A DNA stretch of 64,000 bases from Oscarella lobularis (Eukaryota > Porifera > Homoscleromorpha > Homosclerophorida > Oscarellidae), in assembly GCF_947507565.1 (NCBI RefSeq), contig NC_089190.1, positions 1,612,001 through 1,676,000 of the forward strand. The letters are read 5' to 3'. Shown here in pieces: positions 25,693 through 38,833 of this stretch; positions within the stretch are counted from its first letter, which is position 1; every line of letters starts with the position of its first letter. Made by a program: the position numbers and the translations under genes. The notes below the pieces were generated by a model. The model did not search any database. It was given only the letters and a program-made list of their open reading frames with translations, and was not told the DNA's origin.

Positions 25693-27947
25693 TTAGAGGT
25701 GCGCCTTGACGTCGGCGCGAACTTGCGGCGAATTGGCCAGTACATACAAGGACACGGGATGGTCCTTGGGAAGACTGATACTGCTCAACTTCACCTTGTC
25801 GACGGCTCCGTCGTCGCTCGACGATTCGTACGACGTGGGCACCGTGATAATTTGCCCGTTTAGAACTTCGAACGAGTCGACGACCTTGCCGAAATCGGGC
25901 GGCACGCCGACGGCAATCTCGTCGACCGTGTGATCCTGCACGTCCCAGTGCTCATTGGACCCGATTTCGCATTTCGCGTCGCTGTAGCCGCCGTCGTTCT
26001 TTACGCTGATCACAATCACGATGATCGCATTCGACGATCGAATCGCCTGCGCTATTGACTTGGCGTCGAACGCATCGCCGTCCGAGTTGGTGACCATGTC
26101 CGTGCAGTCGCCGGTGCGGAGGTACTCGCGCACGGCGCCGACGTCGCGATTAAAAGCGCCCAGCGCTTTCCACGAGTCGTGGTAGTACTTATTCTCGGCC
26201 ACCTGTATACATACGTGTACTTTATATATTAGAGATCAGTGTCAGTGACTATACCTCGCTCTGGAAGTACATTAAACCTTTGGCGCATGCCGCTATAACG
26301 GACATGGCCTGGATGAGCAGTTCGCTCGGATCAGGTTGGCGTCGAGAGATCACATGGTCTCCTACCTGCTCAAAGATACTTTCTGTTTTCAGCAAATTTT
26401 TCTTACAAATTCAATGTCTGATCTTACCTTAGCGTCCCATCCGTCGTCAAATGCTTGAGAATAGAGCCACGTCGGTAGGGGCATGTGATTGTTGCGAGTA
26501 AGGCGCAGGTAGTCGTACGAGCCGCGCAGAGGCGGCGGATGAAAGAACAATTGAATGTGAGGAGCACAGGCAGCAACGTACCTAACAAAAACGAGAACTT
26601 GAGGGTTAGAATATTCGTTTTGTTGGCGTATTCATTGACTCACATGTCCATGCCTTGGATATCGGTTATTCCCGCAAAAGCGCCATTGAGACGACTTCTC
26701 GAGCCCCCCTGATAGGTCAATATCGAACTCGTTTTCTCGTGCACCTCTTCGGCTTTGGCCAGCAACTTTCTCATATCGTCGTCGATCTAGACGGTGGGAT
26801 AGGTACCATGAGGAAAAAGGTGGATTTGTAGTCAACTTCCCGACTCTCACCGCCTTATCCGCTTCGTCGGCGATAAATATTCCCAACGCCATGCTCGCGT
26901 TGGCGCAGTCGTCGAGAGGAACGCCGTCATCGACGAGCCCGTAGAAGTTATACTTCGGCGCGAGATCGCATAGAATTTTCTGACCGACCGCTTTAGAAGT
27001 ATGGCAAGGGTTCTGCGTGAAGAAATACGTGTCGAAGCCGTGACTCTGAACGAACTCGTAGTTCGAGTCGTTGATCGTCGGATAGGGACACTCGTCTGAC
27101 TTCGGCCACGATTCGATAGGAAAGTGCGTTTTGGCGACTCGACCGGCGGCCACGCTGACGAGATTGTCCTTCTCGGCAAACACAACGGCGACAGTGAACA
27201 TCGATCCAGGCAAAACGCGCGCCAGAAGTGGGATTTCGACTAGGACGGCCGTTCTCGGAGGTATGCTCAGGCTCGCGTTGTTTTTCACGCGACTCGTCAC
27301 CGTAGAGCCATTGACGAGAATTTGGCTTATTGTGCGGCTCTCCGTCGATAGGCCGTTGCGAATGTGTATGAGGAACGTCGATAGGGAAGCGTCTGTCGTG
27401 ACGTAGGTTATATTGCACGGGTTCAAGGCGACGGCGAACGTGCCGCTACTTGCGATCGAACCGTTCGACGTTTCGAGCTTGAACGATGCCGAGTGCAATT
27501 TATCCCAAGACTTGTCTCTAGAGATGGAAACGCGTCGAATGGTATGTGCGATTCTATCTGTATCGTATTTTGAACCTCGAGTGAAACGTGACCCAAAAGG
27601 GTCTCCCTTTCTGCAGGACGTGAGGGTAGACGCGCAGCCAATCGACGTACCAATTTTCCGATGCGAGATCGACCTTTTTTCCGTTTAGGGAGACTTTGCC
27701 GGCGCTTCCCGACGCGTCGGCGACTCCGACGATTTGGAATCGACCGCCGTCCACTGGATCGGGCAATTTCGCTTCGGGATACCTGTCGTAAGGGTAGAAG
27801 AAGTCCTTGCGATAGCTCGCGTACACGCTCTCGGCTGAGAGCGGCGAGAATTGCACAAGGAAAAGATCGAGTGCAAAAAGCCAACCAATCTAGATCAAAC
27901 GAGCGGTTTACAAAGTTCGTATTCTTCGAATTCCTCACTTGCAACAT
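25693..27947 (-). CDS. Secreted TIM-barrel hydrolase-like protein, uncharacterised, 635 aa, seven exons
   Basis: Exons 27939-27947, 27576-27889, 26851-27517, 26644-26786, 26428-26581, 26255-26365 and 25693-26202 join in frame to 635 residues and a stop. Introns are 49, 58, 64, 62, 62 and 52 nt. The nine-base first exon encodes MLQ and completes a clear signal peptide (MLQIGWLFALDLFLVQFSPL). The N-terminal half is beta-rich with several N-glycosylation sequons. The C-terminal half has barrel-like strands and helices: FDTYFFTQNPCH, FYGLVDDGVPLDD, LGIFIADEADKA, GMDMYVAACAPHI, MPLPTWLYSQAF, ELLIQAMSVIAACAKGLMYF. This pattern recalls clan GH-A-type glycoside hydrolases, with acidic residues at strand ends (IADEAD) as catalytic candidates. 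I do not recognise a named family, so substrate and activity are unknown. The donor of exon 2 (GTTCAA) is weak and was chosen because it restores the frame. Confidence 0.75.
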
Positions 27948-28393
27948 GTTGTGTACAACGTGACAAATCCCGGATTGTTTGTGACGCCTTCTAAAACGTG
28001 ACAAAGATTAGGCTCGTTCTCAATAGCTGTGTATTTCTAATAAATGTAGAGGTAATAGGTTCCTCTACATGCCCAGAAACTGAAGTAATTGAAATACTTT
28101 AACTGGTCGTGTGTCCCTCTACTTTTCATTACTGTTACTTATCTCAAATAATAGGCTCGCTCTCAGAGCCCCCCATTTGCCTTATTTAGATTAATGCGTA
28201 GGCTTTAGTGCCTTTACTTGCCCTGAAACTAGAGTAATTTAAATACCTTACCAGGTAGAATGTTCCCTTCGCCCCCAAAGTAGTCAGTCAGTCAGTCGGA
28301 TTATGCACCACCTTCACCCGCAGTATTCAATTAGGCGGGCGATGGACAGGGTCTACTATTTAGTACGCCAGCCTTGCACGAATCCTGTGTGTA
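27948..28393. repeat. 5' flank of hydrolase-like gene with diverged ~140-bp direct duplication
   Basis: No gene is seen. Two diverged copies occur at about 28010-28150 and 28150-28290, sharing ATAGGCTCG, a ...TAC(A/T)TGCCC(A/T)GAAACT motif, and AGTAATT followed by AAATAC. CCTTCGCCCCCAAAGTA near 28267 recurs near 29692 just before the triplet array. A short GTCA microsatellite follows at about 28287. Confidence 0.6.
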
Positions 28394-28592
28394 TATGGAC
28401 CAGGTCAACAATTTGACAGAAACATCTTTGAACTACCCTCACAGAGGCGGTGCAAACTGGACCTTTTGGGTACGGGTACCCAGGCACACCAGCGGAGAGG
28501 TTCCCTCTGCTGATGTTGTCTGGGGATACTGTATCACAAAACACACGCAGAACCTTAATTATTTAAACACTTTATATACCCGTCGAAGACGG
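28394..28592 (+). mobile_element. Dispersed ~200-bp repeat, copy 1 (non-autonomous element candidate)
   Basis: Starts TATGGACCAGGTCAACAATT and ends in TATACCCGTCGAAGACGG. It is almost identical to 38214-38417 and related to 38541-38746. The terminal CCGTC-GAA-GACGG hairpin is shared by all three copies. There is no coding capacity, so it looks like a short non-autonomous mobile element of unknown class. Confidence 0.6.
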
Positions 28593-28680
28593 ACGTCGGC
28601 GACGAGGCCTGCGTCTTCGATGCGGGATGACCCACTCCACTCGCGTGAGCACAGTGTGCGACGGACGATCCGGAGATGGA

Positions 28681-28882
28681 CCGTCGTGCGAGACATTCGC
28701 ACCCATAACACATTTCTCTCGAAGATACGTGATCGTACGACGCGAGAGATAGGCCCGTCGTGCGAGACATTCGCACCCATAACACATTTCTCTCGATCGT
28801 CGAAGATACGTGATCGTACGACGCGAGAGATGCGCCCGTCGTGCGAGACATTCGCACCCATAACACATTTCTCTCGATCGAC
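28681..28882. repeat. Minisatellite of 74-81 bp, about three copies
   Basis: Copies begin with CCGTCGTGCGAGACATTCGC at 28681, 28755 and 28836. Each runs through CCATAACACATTTCTCTCGA and then GATACGTGATCGTACGACGC, except the last, which is truncated. The 7-bp length difference is one extra TCGTCGA. Confidence 0.9.
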
Positions 28883-29734
28883 AGACTCTCTTGCTGCGCG
28901 CGAGAATCGTAGCGATTGCACGCGGTTAGCCAGAGACGCCTGCACTCTTTCCACTGTCTATCGGTACGGATTCGGAGCAGCGTCAGTATTACCACTGATC
29001 AAGACTGCTCGCGATCGGTACTGATACTCGGGTCAAATCGGATATCATTAATCGGTATTTCCATTTCCAGAGAGTAGTACCCCCTTACTATATGCCAAAA
29101 CAACGGGGTTTTGTCCTTAATGACTTCGACGCTACGGCGTGTAGGTCACCCGCTCGATAATACAATTGCCATCTTCAAAATCGCGTTTTCTGCATAGCAA
29201 CAGTACATGGAAAAATTTTCGCCGCCCACCGGAAACGATTAATGTAATTACACCGCCGTTTTCGTCGAATAAACGAACCTCGATAGTCCCTTTTCAAAAA
29301 ATTTTGGGAACGCCTACTATTGAGGGCTAGGCTCGCCTACGCAATCTCCTCCCTTTTGATGACGTTCTCGTGACGTCACTGACAACTAACAACTTAAACG
29401 CGATCACGTGTTATTGAGCGATATCGATAATGACGTCACTAATGCCAACGCCCTAATTAGTTCCGCAGTCAAAAACTCAACATTTTCTGTGCTCCGAATG
29501 CACTGAACTTGTCAGTCAATGCAATAGACTTCGATCTGTTCAGAAAATTTCGTTCCAGGAGCTATTTCAGCGAAGCTACAACGTTTTTTCGACTTTTTTT
29601 AACATTCCGGCGACCGTTTCTATGTCGATCGCTAGCGTAGGGTTCGCTTTGCTGTCCCGTATGTACTTTACTCGCTATAAGTACATACTGGCCTTCGCCC
29701 CCAAAGTACATATATACAATATATATATTGCAAC
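28883..29734. other. Spacer with paired TGACGTCA sites and a perfect hairpin
   Basis: No gene is supported. CRE-type palindromes TGACGTCA lie at 29371-29378 and 29431-29438, exactly 60 bp apart, with an E-box CACGTG between them near 29406. A perfect hairpin GTATGTACTT-(10 nt)-AAGTACATAC spans 29659-29688, about 45 bp before the triplet array. This could be promoter-like, but no transcript start is recognisable. Confidence 0.45.
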
Positions 29735-32700
29735 TACTACAACTACTGCAACGACTGCAACGACTGCAACTACTGCAACTACTGATATGACTGCAACGAC
29801 AGAAACTACTGCAACTACTGCAACTACTGCAACTACTACAACTACTGCAACGACTGCAACTACTGCAACGACTGCAACGACTGCAACTACTACAACTACT
29901 GCAGCTACTACAACTACTGCAACTACTACAACTACTGCAATGACTGCAACGACTGCAACTACTGCAACTACTGCAACGACTGCAATGACTGCAACGACTG
30001 AAACTACTGCAATGACTGCAACGACTGCAACTACTGCAACTACTGCAACTACTGCAACTACTACAACTACTGCAGCTACTACAACTACTGCAGCTACTAC
30101 AACTACTGCAACTACTACAACTACTGCAATGACTGCAACGACTGAAACTACTGCAACTACTGCAACGACTGCAATGACTGCAACGACTGAAACTACTGCA
30201 ATGACTGCAACGACTGCAACTACTGCAACTACTGCAACTACTGCAACTACTACAACTACTGCAACGACTGCAACGACTGCAACTACTACAACTACTGCAG
30301 CTACTACAACTACTGCAACTACTACAACTACTACAACTACTACAACTACTGCAATGACTGCAACGACTGAAACTACTGCAATGACTGCAACGACTGAAAC
30401 TACTGCAATGACTGCAACGACTGCAACTACTGCAACTACTGCAACTACTGCAACTACTACAACTACTGCAGCTACTACAACTACTGCAGCTACTACAACT
30501 ACTGCAACTACTACAACTACTGCAATGACTGCAACGACTGAAACTACTGCAACTACTGCAACGACTGCAATGACTGCAACGACTGAAACTACTGCAATGA
30601 CTGCAACGACTGCAACTACTGCAACTACTGCAACTACTGCAACTACTACAACTACTGCAACGACTGCAACGACTGCAACTACTACAACTACTGCAGCTAC
30701 TACAACTACTGCAACTACTACAACTACTACAACTACTACAACTACTGCAATGACTGCAACGACTGAAACTACTGCAACTACTGCAACTACTGCAACGACT
30801 GCAACTACTGCAACTACTGCAACTACTGCAACTACTACAACTACTGCAACGACTGCAACTACTGCAACGACTGCAACGACTGCAACTACTACAACTACTG
30901 CAGCTACTACAACTACTGCAACTACTACAACTACTGCAATGACTGCAACGACTGCAACTACTGCAACTACTGCAACTACTGCAATGACTGCAACGACTGA
31001 AACTACTGCAATGACTGCAACGACTGCAACTACTGCAACTACTGCAACTACTGCAACTACTACAACTACTGCAGCTACTACAACTACTGCAGCTACTACA
31101 ACTACTGCAACTACTACAACTACTGCAATGACTGCAACGACTGAAACTACTGCAACTACTGCAACGACTGCAATGACTGCAACGACTGAAACTACTGCAA
31201 TGACTGCAACGACTGCAACGACTGCAACTACTGCAACTACTGCAACTACTACAACTACTGCAACGACTGCAACGACTGCAACGACTGCAACTACTACAAC
31301 TACTGCAGCTACTACAACTACTGCAACTACTACAACTACTACAACTACTACAACTACTGCAATGACTGCAACGACTAAAACTACTGCAACTACTGCAACT
31401 ACTGCAACGACTGAAACTACTGCTGCAACTACTACAACTACTGCAACGACTGCAACGACTGCAACGACTGAAACTACTGCAACTACTACAACTACTGCAA
31501 CTACTACAATGACTGCAACGACTGCAATGACTGCAACTACTGCAACTACTGCAATGACTGCAACTACTACAACTACTGCAACTACTGCAACTACTGCAAC
31601 TACTACAATGACTGCAACGACTGCAATGACTGCAACTACTGCAACTACTACAACTACTGCAACTACTGCAACTACTACAACTACTGCAACGACTGCAACT
31701 ACTGCAACGACTGCAACGACTGCAACTACTACAAATACTGCAGCTACTACAACTACTGCAACTACTACAACTACTGCAATGACTGCAACGACTGCAACTA
31801 CTGCAACTACTGCAACGACTGCAATGACTGCAACGACTGAAACTACTGCAATGACTGCAACGACTGCAACTACTGCAACTACTGCAACTACTGCAACTAC
31901 TACAACTACTGCAGCTACTACAACTACTGCAGCTACTACAACTACTGCAACTACTACAACTACTGCAATGACTGCAACGACTGAAACTACTGCAACTACT
32001 GCAACGACTGCAATGACTGCAACGACTGAAACTACTGCAATGACTGCAACGACTGCAACTATTGCAACTACTGCAACTACTGCAACTACTACAACTACTG
32101 CAACGACTGCAACGACTGCAACTACTACAACTACTGCAGCTACTACAACTACTGCAACTACTACAACTACTACAACTACTACAACTACTGCAATGACTGC
32201 AACGATTAAAACTACTGCAACTACTGCAACTACTGCAACGACTGAAACTACTGCTGCAACTACTACAACTACTGCAACGACTGCAACGACTGCAACTACT
32301 GCAACTACTACAACTACTGCAACTACTACAACTACTGCAACTACTACAATGACTGCAACGACTGCAATGACTGCAACGACTGCAACTACTGCAACTACTG
32401 CAACTACTACAATGACTGCAACTACTGCAACAACTACAACTACTGCAACTACTACAACTACTGCAACTACTACAATGACTGCAACGACTGCAATGACTGC
32501 AACTACTGCAACTACTACAACTACTGCAACTACTGCAACTACTACAACTACTACAACTACTGCAACTACTGCAACTACTGCAATGACTGCAACTACTGCA
32601 ACTACTACAATGACTGCAACGACTGCAATGACTGCAACGACTGCAACTACTGCAACTACTGCATCTACTACAATGACTGCAACTACTGCAACTACTACAA

Positions 32701-35700
32701 CTACTGCAACTACTGCAACTACTGCAACTACTACAATGACTGCAACGACTGCAATGACTGCAACTACTGCAACTACTACAACTACTGCAACTACTGCAAC
32801 TACTACAACTACTACAACTACTGCAACTACTGCAACTACTGCAATGACTGCAACTACTGCAACTACTACAATGACTGCAACGACTGCAATGACTGCAACG
32901 ACTGCAACTACTGCAACTACTGCAACTACTACAATGACTGCAACTACTGCAACTACTACAATGACTGCAACGACTGCAATGACTGCAACGACTGCAACTA
33001 CTGCAACTACTGCAACTACTACAATGACTGCAACTACTGCAACTACTACAACTACTGCAACTACTGCAACTACTGCAACTACTACAATGACTGCAACGAC
33101 TGCAATGACTGCAACTACTGCAACTACTACAACTACTGCAACTACTGCAATGACTACAACGGCTACAATGACTACAACGGCTACAACGACTACAACGGCT
33201 ACAACGGCTACAACGACTACAACGGCTACAACGACTACAACGACTACAACGGCTACAACGACTACAACGACTACAACGGCTACAACGACTACAACGGCTA
33301 CAACGACTACAACGGCTACAACGACTACAACGGCTACAACGACTACAACGGCTACAACGACTACAACGGCTACAACGGGTACAACGACTACAACGACTAC
33401 AACGGCTACAACGACTACAACGGCTACAACGACTACAACGGCTACAACGACTACAACGGCTACAATGACTACAACGGCTACAACGACTACAACGGGTACA
33501 ACGGCTACAACGACTACAACGGCTACAACGACTACAACGACTACAACGGCTACAACGGCTACAACGACTACAACGGCTACAACGACTACAACGGGTACAA
33601 CGGCTACAACGACTACAACGGCTACAACGACTACAACGGCTACAACGGCTACAACGACTACAACGGCTACAACGACTACAACGGCTACAACGGGTACAAC
33701 GACTACAACGACTACAACGGGTACAACGGCTACAACGACTACAACGACTACAACGGCTACAACGACTACAACGGCTACAATGACTACAACGGCTACAACG
33801 ACTACAACGGGTACAACGGCTACAACGACTACAACGGCTACAACGACTACAACGACTACAACGGCTACAACGGCTACAACGACTACAACGGCTACAACGA
33901 CTACAACGGGTACAACGGCTACAACGACTACAACGGCTACAACGACTACAACGGCTACAAAGGCTACAACGACTACAACGGCTACAACGACTACAACGGC
34001 TACAACGACTACAACGGCTACAACGGCTACAACGACTACAACGACTACAACGGCTACAACGACTACAACGGCTACAACGACTACAACGGCTACAACGGCT
34101 ACAACGACTACAACGGCTACAACGACTACAACGGCTACAATGACTACAACGGCTACAACGACTACAACGGCTACAACGACTACAACGGGTACAACGGCTA
34201 CAACGACTACAACGGCTACAACGACTACAACGGCTACAAAGGCTACAACGACTACAACGGCTACAACGACTACAACGGCTACAACGACTACAACGGCTAC
34301 AACGACTACAACGGGTACAACGGCTACAACGACTACAACGACTACAACGGCTACAACGACTACAACGGCTACAATGACTACAACGGCTACAACGACTACA
34401 ACGGGTACAACGGCTACAACGACTACAACGGCTACAACGACTACAACGACTACAACGGCTACAACGACTACAACGGCTACAACGACTACAACGGCTACAA
34501 CGGCTACAACTACTACAACGGCTACAAAGGCTACAATGACTACAACGGCTACAACGACTACAACGGCTACAACGGCTACAACGGCTACAACGACTACAAC
34601 GGCTACAACGACTACAACGGCTACAACGACTACAACGGCTACAACGGCTACAACGACTACAACGGCTACAACGACTACAACGGCTACAACGGCTACAACG
34701 ACTACAACGGCTACAACGGCTACAACGACTACAACGGCTACAAAGGCTACAACGACTACAACGGCTACAACGACTACAACGGCTACAACGACTACAACGG
34801 CTACAACGACTACAACGGGTACAACGGCTACAACGACTACAACGACTACAACGGCTACAACGACTACAACGGCTACAATGACTACAACGGCTACAACGAC
34901 TACAACGGGTACAACGGCTACAACGACTACAACGGCTACAACGACTACAACGACTACAACGGCTACAACGGCTTCAACGGCTACAACGACTACAACGGCT
35001 ACAACGACTACAACGGCTACAACGACTACAACGGCTACAACGACTACAACGGCTACAACGGCTACAACGACTACAACGGCTACAACGACTACAACGGCTA
35101 CAACGGCTACAACGACTACAACGGCTACAACGACTACATCGACTACAACGGCTACAACGACTACAACGGCTACAACGGCTACAACGACTACAACGGCTAC
35201 AACGACTACAACGGGTACAACGACTACAACGGCTACAACGGCTACAACTACTACAACGACTACAACCACTACAAAGGCTACAACCACTACAACGGCTACA
35301 ACGGTACAACGGCTACAACGACTACAACGGCTACAACGACTACATCGACTACAACGGCTACAACGACTACAACGGCTACAACGACTACAACGGGTACAAC
35401 GGCTACAACGACTACAACGGCTACAACTACTACAACGGCTACAAAGGCTACAATGACTACAACGGCTACAACGACTACAACAACTACAACGGCTACAACG
35501 GCTACAACGACTACAACGGCTACAACGACTACAACGGCTACAACGACTACATCGACTACAACGGCTACAACGACTACAACGGCTACAACGACTACAACGG
35601 GTACAACGGCTACAACGACTACAACGGCTACAACTACTACAACGGCTACAAAGGCTACAATGACTACAACGGCTACAACGGCTACAACCACTACAAAGGC

Positions 35701-37802
35701 TACAACCACTACAACGGCTACAACGGTACAACGACTACAACGGCTACAACGGCTACAACGACTACAACGGCTACAACGACTACAATGACTACAACGGCTA
35801 CAACGACTACAACGGCTACAACGGCTACAACTACTACAACAACTACAACGGCTACAACGGCTACAACGACTACAACGGCTACAACTACTACAACGGCTAC
35901 AAAGGCTACAACGACTACAACGGCTACAACGGCTACAACGATTACAACGGCTACAACTACTACAACGGCTACAACTACTACAACGACTACAACCACTACA
36001 AAGGCTACAACCACTACAACGGCTACAACGGTACAACGGCTACAACTACTACAACGACTGAAACTACTGCAACTACTACAACTTCTGCAACTACTACAAC
36101 TACTACAACTACTGCAAGGACTGCAACGACTGAAACGACTGCAACTACTACAACTACTACAACTACTGCAACTACTACAACTACTGCAACTACTGCAATG
36201 ACTGCAACTACTACAACTACTGCAACTACTGCAACTACTACAACTACTGCAACTACTGCAACTACTACAACTACTGCAACTACTGCAATGACTGCAACTA
36301 CTGCAACTACTGCAACGACTGCAACTACTGCAATGACTGCAACGACTGCAATGACTGCAACTGCAACTACTGCAACTGCAACTACTGCAACTGCAACTAC
36401 TGCAACGACTGCAACTACTACAACTACTGCAACGACTGAAACTACTGCAACTACTGCAACTACTGCAACTACTACAACTACTGCAACTACTACAATGACT
36501 GCAACTACTGCAACTACTACAATGACTGCAACGACTGCAATGACTGCAACGACTGCAACTACTGCAACTACTGCAACTACTACAATGACTGCAACTACTG
36601 CAACTACTACAACTACTGCAACTACTGCAACTACTGCAACTACTACAATGACTGCAACGACTGCAATGACTGCAACTACTGCAACTACTACAACTACTGC
36701 AACTACTGCAACTACTACAACTACTACAACTACTGCAACTACTGCAACTACTGCAATGACTGCAACTACTGCAACTACTACAACTACTACAACTACTGCA
36801 ACTACTGCAACTGCTGCAACTACTACAATGACTGCAACGACTGCAATGACTGCAACTACTGCAACTACTACAACTACTGCAACTACTGCAACTACTACAA
36901 CTACTACAACTACTGCAACTACTGCAATGACTGCAACTACTGCAACTACTACAACTACTGCAACTACTGCAACTACTGCAACTACTACAATGACTGCAAC
37001 GACTGCAATGACTGCAACTACTGCAACTACTACAACTACTGCAACTACTACAATGACTGCAACGACTGCAATGACTGCAACTACTGCAACTACTGCAATG
37101 ACTGCAACGACTGCAACTACTGCAACTACTGCAACTACTGCAACTACTACAACTACTGCAGCTACTACAACTACTGCAGCTACTACAACTACTGCAACTA
37201 CTACAACTACTGCAATGACTGCAACGACTGAAACTACTGCAACTACTGCAACGACTGCAATGACTGCAACGACTGAAACTACTGCAATGACTGCAACGAC
37301 TGAAACTACTGCAACTACTGCAACTACTGCAACTACTACAACTACTGCAACGACTGCAACGACTGCAACTACTACAACTACTGCAGCTACTACAACTACT
37401 GCAACTACTGCAACTACTACAACTACTATAACTACTGCAACTACTACAACTACTTCAAATACTACAACTACTGCAATGACTGCAACGACTGAAACTACTG
37501 CAACTACTACAACTACTGCAACTACTAGAACTACTGCAACTACTGCAACTACTGCAATGACTGCAACGACTGAAACTACTGCAACGACTGCAACGACTGC
37601 AACTACTGCAGCTACTACAACTACTGCAACTACTACAATTACTATAACTACTGCAACTACTACAACTACTGCAAATACTGCAATGACTGCAACGACTGAA
37701 ACTACTGCAACTACTGCAACTACTGCAACTACTACAACTACTGCAACGACTGCAACGACTGCAACGACTGAAACTACTGCAACTACTACAACTACTGCAA
37801 CT
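29735..37802. repeat. Giant ACN triplet array, ~8 kb, three sub-blocks
   Basis: Made almost wholly of triplets. 29735-33150 and 36040-37802 consist of 9-bp units such as ACTGCAACT, ACTGCAACG and ACTACAACT. 33150-36040 consists of GGCTACAAC / GACTACAAC units. In one plus frame it reads as a Thr/Ala polymer for more than 1,900 codons, and the minus strand is equally open as Val/Ala. It stays open because the units lack stops. Single-base losses (ACAACGGTACAACGG) at about 35302, 35723 and 36030 shift the frame. No intron, signal peptide or unique domain supports a mucin-type gene. Confidence 0.9.
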
Positions 37803-38213
37803 TAGGGCCTAAATATTAAATTGGGGACCTAATCTTTAATTCTTAGGGCCTACATAATAAATTGAGGGCCTAATCTTTGATTCTAAGGACCGAAATATTA
37901 AATTGAAAGCCTAATCTTTTATTCTTAGCACCTAAATATTAAATGGAGGGCCTAATCTTTAAAGTGAGGCATTCATCTTTAATTCTTAGGGCCTAAGTAT
38001 TAAATTGAGGGCCTAATTTTTGATTCTCAGAGCATAAACAATAAATCGAAAGGTTATTCTTTTATTCCTAGGGCCTAAATATTAAAATGAGGGCCTAATC
38101 CTTAATTTTTAGGGCCTAAATATTAAATTGAAAGCCTAATGTTTGATTCTCAGGGCCTAAATATTAAATTAAAAGCCTAATCTTTTATTCTTAGCACCTA
38201 AATATTAAATTGA
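37803..38213. repeat. AT-rich minisatellite of about 42 bp, ~10 copies
   Basis: Degenerate tandem units of TTAGGGCCTAAATATTAAAT, then TGAGGGCCTAATCTTTAATTC. It abuts the triplet array on the left and dispersed repeat copy 2 on the right. Confidence 0.85.
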
Positions 38214-38417
38214 TATGGACCAGGTCAACAATTTGACAGAAACATCTTTGGACTACCCTCACCGAGGCGGTGCAAGCTGGACCTTTTGGGTACGGGTACC
38301 CAGGCACACCAGCGGAGAGGTTCCCTCTGCTGATGTTGTCTGGGGATACTGTATCACAAAACACACGCAGAACTTTAATTATTATTTAAACACTTTATAT
38401 ACCCGTCGAAGACGGGT
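38214..38417 (+). mobile_element. Dispersed ~200-bp repeat, copy 2
   Basis: Near-identical to 28394-28592 apart from a few substitutions and a short ATT insertion near 38380. It ends in the complete hairpin ACCCGTC-GAA-GACGGGT and is followed by a tandem array derived from that end. Confidence 0.65.
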
Positions 38418-38520
38418 AAACATATTCGACGGGTACACGTACGGTATTCGACGGGTATACACGTATTCGACGGGTATACACGTATTCGACGGTTACACGT
38501 GTTCGACGGGTATACTCATC
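38418..38520. repeat. ~19-bp minisatellite GTATTCGACGGGTATACAC
   Basis: About five copies sharing TTCGACGGGTA with the element terminus just upstream. It probably arose by slippage from the 3' end of the dispersed repeat. Confidence 0.8.
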
Positions 38521-38540
38521 TACTTTAAACCTTACACCTC

Positions 38541-38746
38541 CAACAATTAGACAGAAACATTTTTGGACTACCCTCCGAGTCACTGTGGCGGCCCGGGTGC
38601 GATCTGGGCCTCTTGGGGACGGGTACCCAGGCCACACCAGCGGAAAGGTTCTCTCTGCTGATGTGGTGTGGGAATATTACAAAATACGCGCAGAACTATA
38701 AATAATTAATATGTAAACACAATTATACACCCGTCGAAGACGGGTA
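38541..38746 (+). mobile_element. Dispersed ~200-bp repeat, diverged copy 3
   Basis: Shares CAACAATT.GACAGAAACAT, GACTACCCTC, the GGTACCCAGG.CACACCAGCGG block and the terminal CCCGTC-GAA-GACGGG hairpin with copies 1 and 2. Its middle is diverged. Confidence 0.55.
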
Positions 38747-38833
38747 CACGGCTAGTAGGTTCGCGGGACGCGTAAAGCGCGCTGGGGCTGCGAGGGTGTG
38801 GCTTTTTTACCGGTGTCCATTCTGTCGATAGCT

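Noticed and set aside
25693..26202. Separate 169-residue gene starting at 26202
   Set aside because: It begins with GTG right after an AG acceptor and continues the upstream exons in frame, so it is the last exon of the hydrolase-like gene.
28374..29024. 216-codon plus frame and overlapping minus frames near 28.6-29.0 kb
   Set aside because: The frames run through the dispersed element and the 74-81-bp minisatellite, and the repeated peptides simply mirror the DNA repeat.
29622..37805. Thr/Ala-rich mucin-like protein on plus, Val/Ala-rich on minus
   Set aside because: Pure triplet repeat, equally open on both strands, with copied one-base deletions that break the frame.
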